Below, in pieces: positions 15,073 to 25,000 of a stretch of 27,892 bases of DNA (positions are counted from its first letter, which is position 1; every line of letters starts with the position of its first letter). A program made the position numbers and the translations under genes. Under the pieces are notes generated by a model. That model had not been told where the DNA came from. It saw only the letters and a list, made by a program, of their open reading frames with translations, and did no database searches. Source of the stretch: HGM13233 sp964478515 (GTDB taxonomy: Bacteria; Bacillota; Clostridia; Oscillospirales; Ruminococcaceae); the NCBI GenBank assembly GCA_964478515.1, contig CAYZIL010000027.1, positions 1 through 27,892 on the forward strand, in the 5' to 3' direction.

Positions 15073-16047
15073 TTACCGCGCGTCGGCCGGAAAACGCAGG
15101 CCTATTTGCCGCCGCGCCTCGTCCAGCACGCGCATAGCTATAAGCGAGTCGTTGTGGTAGCTGCTGGCGTCGCCGCCGTCGGCAAGCGCAATAAAGCGCT
15201 CTATTTCGTAACGCATGTCGTGTTCGTCCACAAAAACGGAAAAATCGCACTCGCTGCCGTCGCGGCGGTGCAGCAGCATACGATCCTGGCGAAACACACT
15301 GTCTACGGTTATTGTGCCGTTCTCGCCCTGTATCTCCAGCGGCAGCTTGCCGTTGGAGATTTTTGAATACACCGCGTTCGCAATCATTCCGCCGTAAAAC
15401 GCGGTGATTGTGCCGCTGCCGTCTATGCCGTTTTTAAACTTGACGGCGTGGGCGCTCAGCGAGTCGGGCTCGCCGAACAGATGCACCATTACATGAACGG
15501 CATAAACGCCCATATCCATCAGCGCGCCGGCGGAAAATTCGGGGTCAAAAATGTTTTCGTGGCAGCCGCTTTTGAAACTGTCGTAGCGCGACGAATAATT
15601 GCACGCATACAGTGACGCCGTTCGCAGCGGCGCTATTTCGGCCAACCGCTGCTTGAGTTCGGCGCGGCTGGGGAAAAAGGCCGGGCGCATTGCCTCCAGC
15701 CAAAGCCGGCCGCTGCGGTGCGATTGCTCTATCATCTGTTCAAGCTCGGCGCTGTTTGACGCTGCGGGTTTTTCGCACAGCACGTGCTTGCCGGCGCGCA
15801 GCATTTGCAAGGACTGTTCGCAGTGCAGCGCGTTGGGACTGGCGATATACACCGCGTCGACCTGCTCGCAGGCTGCCAGTTCTTCAAGACTGTTAAACCA
15901 GCGCGGCGCGCCGTATTTTTGGGCGAAGGCGGCCGCTTTTTCGGCGCTGCGGGAATAGACAGCGGCGAGCTCAAAACCCTCGCTGCGAGCCGCAGCAGCC
16001 ATAAAGGTATCAGTAATAAAATTAGTGCCTATCGTCGCAAATCTCAT
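15073..16047 (-). CDS. Gfo/Idh/MocA family oxidoreductase
   Basis: A 324-residue NAD(P)-dependent dehydrogenase of sugars or related polyols. The N-terminal Rossmann fold begins MRFATIGTNFITDTF, where the usual GxGxxG is the GTNFIT-type variant seen in a subset of the family. DAVYIASPNALH (64-75) and LCEKP (90-94, catalytic Lys93) are diagnostic. The C-terminal domain has the expected AGALMDMGVYAVH segment containing an active-site Asp. It starts 6 bases after the giant BIG2 gene's stop, and its AAGGGA ribosome site overlaps that gene's last codons, so it is probably cotranscribed or translationally coupled. No functional link to the giant protein is evident. Confidence 0.9.
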   Translation of the reverse strand: MRFATIGTNFITDTFMAAAARSEGFELAAVYSRSAEKAAAFAQKYGAPRWFNSLEELAACEQVDAVYIASPNALHCEQSLQMLRAGKHVLCEKPAASNSAELEQMIEQSHRSGRLWLEAMRPAFFPSRAELKQRLAEIAPLRTASLYACNYSSRYDSFKSGCHENIFDPEFSAGALMDMGVYAVHVMVHLFGEPDSLSAHAVKFKNGIDGSGTITAFYGGMIANAVYSKISNGKLPLEIQGENGTITVDSVFRQDRMLLHRRDGSECDFSVFVDEHDMRYEIERFIALADGGDASSYHNDSLIAMRVLDEARRQIGLRFPADAR

Positions 16048-16053
16048 TTTTTC

Positions 16054-19000
16054 TTATCCCTTGCTGACCGTTATAGTGCAGAATCCGTGCTTGTGGGCCA
16101 CATCGTTCGCCTCGGCAGCTACGCGCGCTCGCCCCTCGCGCAGCGCGCGCACCGCACCGTCGGCGCTAACCGCGACTATCTCGGGGTCCTCGGAATACCA
16201 GCGCAGTGTGCGGTCGTGGGGATTTTTGGGCTCTATTTGGACGTAGAGCTGCCGCGAGGAACCGGTTGTCATATTTAGACGGTGCGCCGACAATTCGACG
16301 CGGTCTATTTTCAGCGTCTTCACCGTGACGCGGCAGGAGGCTCTTATGCCGCTGCCGTCGTTGGCAACAGCGCTGACAACGGCGGTGCCTTCGCTGAGTG
16401 CGGTAACCGTACCGTCTGCGGCGACGGCGGCCACCGCCGGCTCGCTGCTTGCGTAGCTCACGCCGCGGTCGTGCGCGTCCAGCGGTTCTATGGACGGCTG
16501 CAGCCTAAGCGTCTTGCCGAATTTCTCGTTTTCTGCTATTTCAATAACTTCGTCGCGGTGCGAAAAGTTAATTTCGTAGAGCTTGATAAAGCGCACCACT
16601 ATGTGGCAGACAGCGCTTTTGTCCGGCGCGCTGCGGCACACTGCGGTAATGTCGGCGCTGCCCTCGCTGACAGTAATAACCGTCCCGTCGGGCTCAACGC
16701 GCGCAACCGACTCGTCGCTGCTCGACCAGCTAAGCGAACTGTCAAAGGCGTTTTCGGGAATGAGCGTAGGCGTTATGAGGTATTTTTTGCCGAGATCCTC
16801 GTCAGCGCCGATGTAGATGTATTTTTCGCTCTGCGGCAAGCTCAGCGACGAAACTGCCACAGTGCTAACGCTCAGCCGACAGCTGGCCTCGCAACCGCTG
16901 CCGTCGCATGCCTGCACTGTTATTTCGCATTCGCCCGGCGCTGCGGCGCTGATTGTGCCGTCTTGTGCCACTACCGCGACCGACTCGTCGCTGCTCAGCC
17001 AGCGCAATGTGCGCTCGCGCGCCTGCGGCGGCAGTGCTTGCGCGCTCAAACGCAGCTGCTTGCCAAAACTCTCGCCGGCGGCGATAACTATTTGCGCCTC
17101 ATTCGTGCTGATTGCCACATCTGTGACTCTGAGCACCGCGACACGCACCGCGCACACGCCGCGCGCCTCGCTGCCGTCAGTGGCAAACGCCGCAATTTGC
17201 GCCTCGCCCTCGCCGACCGACGTCACCTGACCGTTTTGATCGACCGTCGCCACGCTCTCGTCGCTGCTGCGCCATTTAAGCGCGGTATTTTGGGCGGTGC
17301 TCGGCGACGCTGCGGCACTCAACTGCAGCTGTTTGCCAAACTCCTCGCCGGCGCCGATTAATATTTCAGCTGCGGTGCGCTCAATATCCACCGCGCTCAC
17401 GCGCTGCACCCGCACTGCCAGTTCGCGAGCGGCACTCACGCCGCTGCCGTCACACGCCGCCGCGGTGATTACACATTCNNNNNNNNNNNNNNNNNNNNNN
17501 NNNNNNNNNNNNNNNNNNNNNNNNNNNNNNNNNNNNNNNNNNNNNNNNNNNNNNNNNNNNNNNNNNNNNNNNNNNNNNCGCGAGCGGCACTCACGCCGCT
17601 GCCGTCACACGCCGCCGCGGTGATTACACATTCACCCTCGCCCGTAGAAGTGACCATACCGTTGCCGTCGACTGTCGCCACTTTCTTGTTGTCGCTGCTC
17701 CATTTCAGCAGTCGGTTTTGCGCCTGCTGCGGCAACACTGTCGCGCTGAAGGCCATGCTCTTACCAATATGTTCGCCGGCGCCGATAACTATCTGGGCGG
17801 AGCTGGCGTCAATTTCTACGCCGGCGACGCGCACGACCGCCACGCTCAGCTCGCAGCGGGCCGAAACGCCGCTGCCGTCACACGCCGCCGCGGTGATTAC
17901 ACATTCTCCCTCGCCGGTAGAAGTGACAAGGCCGTTAGCGTCGACCGTCGCTGTCTCGCTGTCGGAAGTGCTCCATTTCAGCTCGCTGTTCTGTGCGCCT
18001 TCCGGCCAGCTCTCGCTGCCGAGCTGCAGCGTCTTGCCGAGCGTTTCGCCCGCGCTGAGCAATATTGTCGCGCTTTCGGGAATAAGCCGCACGCCAGCGA
18101 CGCGCTCTATTGCCACGCTCAGCTCGCAGCGGGCCGAAACGCCGCTGCCGTCGCTCACCGCCGCGGTGATTACACATTCTCCCTCGCCGGTAGAAGTGAC
18201 AAGGCCGTTAGCGTCGACCGTCGCGACTTTTTTATTCGAACTGCTCCAGTCGAGCACGGCATTATACACATTGACCGGCATCGCAGCCGCATTCAGCCGC
18301 AGCGTCTTGCCGAGCGTTTCACCCGCGCCGATAACAATACGCGCGCGCGTTTGCTCCAGCTGCACACTCTGCGCGCGCACAAGCGACACTTCTATTTCGC
18401 AGTTTGACACCGCCTCGCTGCCGTCAACGGCGGCGGCTGAAATAAGCGCGTGTCCCTCGCCGACGGCGCTCACAATGCCGTCGGCAGTGACTGTCGCAAC
18501 TTTTTCTTCGCTGCTGCGCCATTTTATCTGGGTATTCTGGGCGCTTTCCGGTTTGGCAAGCGCCGCCAATTGTACTGTTTTGCCGAAGTCTTCGCCGGCG
18601 CCGATATTTATTTTTTCCGCATATGAGGTCAGCCATACCTCCTGCACCCGGTCGATAACAACGCTGAGTCTGCACTCGGCGTGAGCCCAGCCGCCGTCGG
18701 CGGCTGTGAGCATTATTAACGTTTCGCCCTCGCCGGTTGCGGTAACAAGTCCGTTGCTGTCGACAGTCGCAACTTTTCGCTCGCTGCTGGCAAACAGCAC
18801 CTTCGTGTTGTTGGCGTTGTCCGGCGCCGCGCTGTATTGCAGCTGCATTGTCTTGCCCAGCTTCTCGCCGGCGCTAATGGTTATTTGCGCTTGCGGCGCG
18901 AGCGTTATTGTCTGCAGTTTCGCAACAGTAACGCGCACCGCGCACTGAGCCCGCGCGCCGCCGTCGGCGGCCGCCGCGGTAATCACGCTTTCGCCCTCAC

Positions 19001-22000
19001 CGACCGATGTTACCAGACCGTCTTCGTCAACAGCGGCAACGCTGTCGTTGTCACTCGACCAGACAATTGCGGTATTCTGCGCCGTTAGCGGCAAAGCCCG
19101 GGCGCTGAGCTGTGCTTGTTTGCCCATCGCGTCGCCGGCGCCTATGGTTATTTCCACTGCCGCGGGCTGCAGCTCCACCTCTTGAGTGCGCTGCACCGCA
19201 ATGTCCAGCGCGCACTCGGCAAACTGGCCGCTGCCGTCCTGCGCATAGGCAGCGATTACGCAGCGTCCCTCGCCCACCGACGTGACATTGCCGGCGTCAT
19301 CGACACTCGCCACCGACTCGTCTGACGAGCTGTAGCTCAGCTTAGTGTTGTTGGCGGTGCTCGGCAGTGCCGTCGCCGCAAAGCGGAACTGTTTGCCCAG
19401 TTTTTCGCCGTTATATATTGTTATTGCCGCGGCGGCCGTGTCTGCCACTACTTGGCTTACCCGCTCCACCGCCACAGTCAGCGCACACGCGGCGCTCACG
19501 CCGCTGCCGTCGGTAGCGGCGGCAGTTATAACGCAGCTGCCCTCGCTCAAACTCGTAACAGTGCCGTTGCGGTCGACTTTAGCTACCGCAAGGTCGCTGC
19601 TCGTCCATTCCAACTTGCCTGTCTGAGCGTCTGCCGGCGCGACCAGCGCAGTCAATTTGAGCTTTTTGCCCATCTTTTCGCCGGCGCCGATGTTAATAGT
19701 CGCGGCCGTTGCGTCCAGCACAATGTCAATGACACGGCGCACCGCAACGTTGACGCGACACTCGCCGTAGCTGTGCTCGCGCCGCGCGTCGAACAGTGTC
19801 ACAACGGCGCTGCCCTCTCCGGTGCTTGTCAGCGTGCCGTCATCGGCCACTTTCACGACGCTCTCGTCGTCCGAGACCCAGATAAGCGGCGTGTCGGCGG
19901 CATTTTCCGGCGTCAGCCTGTAGCCCAGTTCGGCTTTTTTGCCGATTCTCTCGCCCTGGGCAACAATAATATCGGTGGTGTAGCTGCTCAGGTTTGCGCG
20001 GATTATGCCCACGCTGAGTTCACAGCTGTCCTGCAGCCGACTGCCGTCGGCGGCCGTAACTGAAATTACGCAGCTGCCCTCGCCGCGCGAGCTGACAAGA
20101 CCGCTCTGGTCTACGCTCGCAACGCTTTCGTCGGAGCTGATCCAAATAAGCGTCGCGTCGTGAGCGTCTGTCGGCGCGGCGGCGGCATACAGCCGCACGG
20201 ACTTGCCCAGCGTCTCGCCGGCGGAAATATTAATTATTTCCTCGCCGCGGTCCAGCCGCAGCGTTTGCAGCCTTTGCAGCCGCACCTTAACGGTACACAG
20301 AGCGTATATCTCGCTGCCGTCGGTTGCGCACGCCGCAATTTGCGTTACGCCCTCACTGACAGAGGTAACCGTGCCGCGCTCGTCGACCGCGGCAATCTGC
20401 GCGTTTTGCGACACCCAGTTAAGCGTGGCGTCGTGAGCGCCGCGCGGCTCGCAAAAAGCCTGCAGCGCAAACTGCTTGCCCAACTCCTCGCCGGCGGCAA
20501 TTAGTATTTCATGCTCGCTGTCGCTGAGCGCTATTGACTTCAGGCGCACGATATTAACGCTCACCGCGCACTCGGCGGCAACGCCGCTGCCGTCTACTGC
20601 GGCGGCGACTATTTTTGTCGTGCCCTCGCCGACCGACGTCACCAGACCGTTTTGGTCTACCGTCGCCACCGCGTCGTCGAGCGAGCGCCAATTCAGCGTC
20701 GCGTCGTGAGCGTTTTGCGGCGTCACCTCGGCACTCAGCGCAAACTGTTTGCCGATGTCCTCGCCCTTGCCGATAATTATTTCGCTCTCGCTGTCGCTGA
20801 GTACAATTTGTTTTACTCTGAGCACATGCACACCGAGCGCGCACTCGGCCCAAACGCCGCTGCCGTCTACTGCGGCGGCGACAATTTTAGTCGCGCCCTC
20901 GCCGACCGACGTCACCAGACCGTTTTGGTCTACCGTCGCCACCGTGTCGTCGAGCGAGCGCCAATTCAGCGTCGCGTCGTGGGCGTTTTGCGGCGTCACC
21001 TCGGCACTCAGCGCAAACTGCTTGCCGATGTCCTCGCCCTTGCCGATAATTATTTCGCTCTCGCTGTCGCTGAGTACAATTTGTTTTACTCTGAGCACAT
21101 GCACACCGAGCGCGCACTCGGCCCAAACGCCGCTGCCGTCTACTGCGGCGGCGACAATTTTAGTCGCGCCCTCGCCGACCGACGTCACCAGACCGTTTTG
21201 GTCTACCGTCGCCACCGTGTCGTCGAGCGAGCGCCAATTCAGCGTCGCGTCGTGGGCGTTGAGCGGATTTACCTGCGCGCGCAGCGCAAACGACTTGCCC
21301 AGATTCTCGCCGTTTTCAATTATGAACCCGTGCTGCGTCTCGCTCAGTTGTATGTCGCTGACGCGGACAATATCCACCGCAACTTCGCAGACGTCGTAAA
21401 CGCCGCTGCCGTCACTTGCCGCCGCGGCTATACTTGCCACGCCCTCGCCGGAACTCGCGACGTTGCCGTCAGCGTCGACCGTGGCGATGTGTTCGTTCGA
21501 AGAATACCACTCAAGGTGCGGTTCGTTGACATTCAGCGGCTCAAATCTCGCGCTCAGCTTGAAGCCCTTGCCGATATCATCGCCGGCCGCTATTTCTATA
21601 TGCTGTTGTTTGGGGTCGACCGAAATGCTCTGTATGCGCACAATGCGCACGCTGAACGCGCACTCGGCAAAGGCGCCGCCGCCGTCGGCGGCTGTCGCGG
21701 TAATGACGCAGCTGCCCTCGCCGGTCGACGTCACCGTGCCGTCTTCGGCCACTGTGGCGACGCTCTCGTCGGAGCTCGTCCAGACCAGCGCGGCGCTGTG
21801 GACCGCAGCCGGCGCCGTTGTAGCCTTGAGCACAAACTGCTTGCCAATGCTCTCGCCGGCGGCTATTTGCAATTCACACTCGCTGTCGCTGAGCGCAACC
21901 TCGCGCAGACGCGCCACACCGACGCTGAGCTTGCAACTATCCGCGGCGGCGCCGCCGTCGGCGGCTGTCGCGGTAATAACGCAACTGCCCTCGCCGGCCG

Positions 22001-25000
22001 ACGTCACCGTGCCGTCTTCGGCCACTGTGGCGACGCTCTCGTCGGAGCTCGTCCAGACGAGCGCAGCATTTTGGGCGTTTTCCGGCGCAAGTTCTGCGCG
22101 CAGCGCCAGCGTCTTGCCTATCTCCTCGCCGGCGCCGATTATTATCTGTGCCGCCGCCGCGCTCAGCTTGAGCGCCGCGAGCCGCACCACCGTTACATTT
22201 ACCGCGGCGCTGGCAAATATCTCGCCGGCGTCGGCGGCGACTGCGGCGACATTCGCCGAACCCTCGCCGACCGACGTCACCAGTCCGTCTGCGTCTACTG
22301 TGACGACAGTCTCGTTGTCCGAATACCATTCAAGCGCGCTGTTGTGCGCCCCTCTGGGCAGTGTCGCGGCGCGCAGCTGCAGCGTTTTACCGAGGCTCTC
22401 GCCGGCGGCGATAACTATCTGCTCGCTGTCGGTACCGAGCGTTACTTGCTGCACCATTCTGGTCGTGACGCTCAGCGCGCAGCTGTCAAACAGACCGCTG
22501 CCGTCGGTGGCGCGCGCGGTTATTACCGCCTCGCCGTTGCCCTTACTGGTAAGCGTACCGTCTTCGTCGACCGTCACGACATTTTCGTCGCTGGAAGTCC
22601 AAACCAGCGCGGCATTGTGCGCGTCGGGCGGCGTCACGGCCGCAGACAGACGCAGCGCCTTGCCCATCTCGTCGCCGGCGGCAATTTCGATAAGCGCGCT
22701 GTGCTCGCTGAGCGTGAGCGAACTCAGCAGCCGCGTGTGCACGCGCAGCTCGCAGCTGTCGGCAGCGCCGCCGCCGTCGGCCGCCGTGGCGGTTATTACG
22801 GTTTCGCCGTCTGCGACGCTGGTAACTACGCCGTTTTCGTCAACAGTCGCGACGCCGGGGTCCGAACTCGTCCACAGCACACTGCCGTCGTGGACGTTTT
22901 CCGGACTCAGCGCCGCCGACAGCGCCAATGTCTTGCCCATCTCGTCGCCGGCGGCGATTTCGATAAGCGCACTGTTCATATTCAATTTCAAGCTGTCGGC
23001 GCGTATATAGCGAATCTCCAGCGCGCAGCTGTCGTATTGTTTGTCGGAGTCTGCGGCCACGGCGTAAACCATCGTCGCGCCTTCAGCGCGCGTCGTAACG
23101 ACGCCCTCGGCGTCGACGCTCGCTATCGTCTCGTCCTGCGTGCCCCAGTCGATAGTCGGGTCGTACACGCCGGCAGGCAGATACGCCGCGGAAAGTTTCA
23201 ATGTCTTGCCCAGCTCTTCGCCGGCGCCTATCTCAATAACGGCCTCGTTTTCGCTCAAAGCGACGTCGCTCATGCGCACATAGCTGACTGCCAGGTGACA
23301 GACAGCCTCGGCGCCGCCGCCGTCGGCAGCGGTGACGATTATGTCCGTTTCGCCCTCACCGACCGAGCTTACCAGACCGGTCGCGTCGACCGTTGCCACC
23401 AGTTCGCTGCCGGTCTTCCAGTACAGCTCGCCGTTGTGCGCGTTCAGCGGCGCCGCCACGGCGTTCAGCCGCGCGCTTTTGCCCAGCTGCTCACCGCGGC
23501 CGATGTCTATTCGCAGCTGTGCGGGCTGCAGCTCTATGCTTTGCAAGCGCACCAGACGAACGCGCACCGTACAGCTTGTTGCGGCGCCGCCGCCGTCAGT
23601 CGCGCTGCAAACTATCACCGCGTCGCCCTCGGCGCGCGCCGTGACGACGCCGCGCGAATTGACTTCGGCAATTTCGGGGCTTTCGCTGTGCCATTCCAGC
23701 GTCGGCTGGTGAGCGCGCTGCGGCGTGATGCTTGCCAGCAGCGTCAGCTTTTTGCCGAAGCGCTCTTTTTCCGCAATGTCAATATCTGTCGAGTCGTTGT
23801 CAAATCTTATTTCTTCAATGCGCGCATAATGCACCTGCACGGCGCACTGAGCCGCAATAGAGGGGTCGTCGTCGCTGCTGACGGTTATTATCGCAATTCC
23901 CTCAGCTACCGACGTAACAGTTCCGTCGGCGGCTATTTCGGCAACGGCAGGGTCGCTGCTTTGCCAGTGCAGCAGCGGATTGTAGGCGTTTTGCGGCAGT
24001 AAAGTCGCCGTCAGGTGCGCCTGCTTGCCCAGTTCCTCGCCGAAGAATATTGCCAGGTCTATTTGCTGTTTGTCGAGCAGCACCTCGCGCACTTTTATTA
24101 TAGTTACCGTCAGCTCGCAGTTGTCGGTAAGCTCCGTGCCGTCGGCCGTGCGAATGCCTATGACCGTGCGACCCTCGCCGACCGACGTGACCAGACCGAA
24201 GTCGTCGACTGTCGCCACCGACTCGTCGCTGGACGTCCATATCACCTGGTTCGAGGCGGCGTCCACCGGCAATATCTGTACGTTTAACTGTACCTGCTTG
24301 CCGAGCTGCTCGCCCTCGTTGATGGAAAGCTGCACCGCGTGCTGGTCAAGCTGTGCCGAGCGAATAGGATAAACCGGCGTGCGCGGCATGAGCAGCCGCG
24401 TGTGGCGCAGTCGCGGGTAGGCAAAATAACCGCCCCGTCCGCCCAACTGCCAGGTCTTTTTGTAATCAAGCGCGCTCGCACCCTGTTCGGTGCGCAGCGC
24501 GGCGCCGTCGCAGGCCGCGGCATTGCCGACGCCGCCGGCCACGCCGGGTGCGCCGCTGTCAAGGTAATAGCAACTGTCTACAGATGCGTTTGCCGTTTTG
24601 GTACCGTTGAGCGAGTCGCTGTTGAGTGCCGCCACCGCACCTACGCGACCGCGGCCGCTCACCCGGCCGGCGTCATAGCAGCGGCGAATGTGGGCGTAAG
24701 CGCCGTATTCGGCGCGCAGCAGTTCACAGGTATTCGCGCCGCAAATACCGCCGACAACGTCGCCGCCGCTAACGGTACCGGCGTTGTAACAATCCTCTAC
24801 CAGACACAGCGCGGAGGAAGACTCCGCGTAATTGTTGCGCGCGCAAGTAGCGCCGACTATACCGCCGCACTCGCTGTCGGCGGCGCTGACAGCGCCGATG
24901 TTGTAGCTTTGCGCCACGCAGGCTACTACCTTTTGCTCGCCGACGCCGGTCTGTGCTGCGGCGCGGCCGACTATGCCGCCGGCTTTGCCGGTACTGTCGA

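Larger units (their letters stand above)
16057..24362 (-). repeat. Array of 30 BIG2 (bacterial Ig-like group 2) repeats, about 270 bp each
   Basis: Counted from the translated units: 25 lie right of the gap and 5 left of it, so 30 is a minimum if the gap hides more. The unit pattern is I-x-I-x-x-G-E-x-x-G-K, then L-x-A...P-x-x-A-x-N, W-x-SSDE-x-VATVD, G-x-VTS-x-GEG, I-x-A-x-A-x-DGSG, C, and V-x-V. The last unit lacks the GE-x-x-GK element and is canonical in form. Confidence 0.9.

Noticed and set aside
16054..17439. A separate 461-residue gene left of the gap
   Set aside because: Its first ATG lies in mid-repeat with no promoter or ribosome site. The shared 55-base flank joins it in frame to the giant gene.
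20652..24002. An 1116-codon plus-strand open frame opposite the BIG2 array
   Set aside because: It is the antisense shadow of regularly repeated GC-rich codons. Its residues are Arg/Ala/Val/Leu-rich without domain features, and it lacks a ribosome site.
16057..24362. CRISPR-like periodicity
   Set aside because: The period is about 270 bp, the repeats are diverged and in a continuous reading frame, and there are no short identical repeats with unique spacers.
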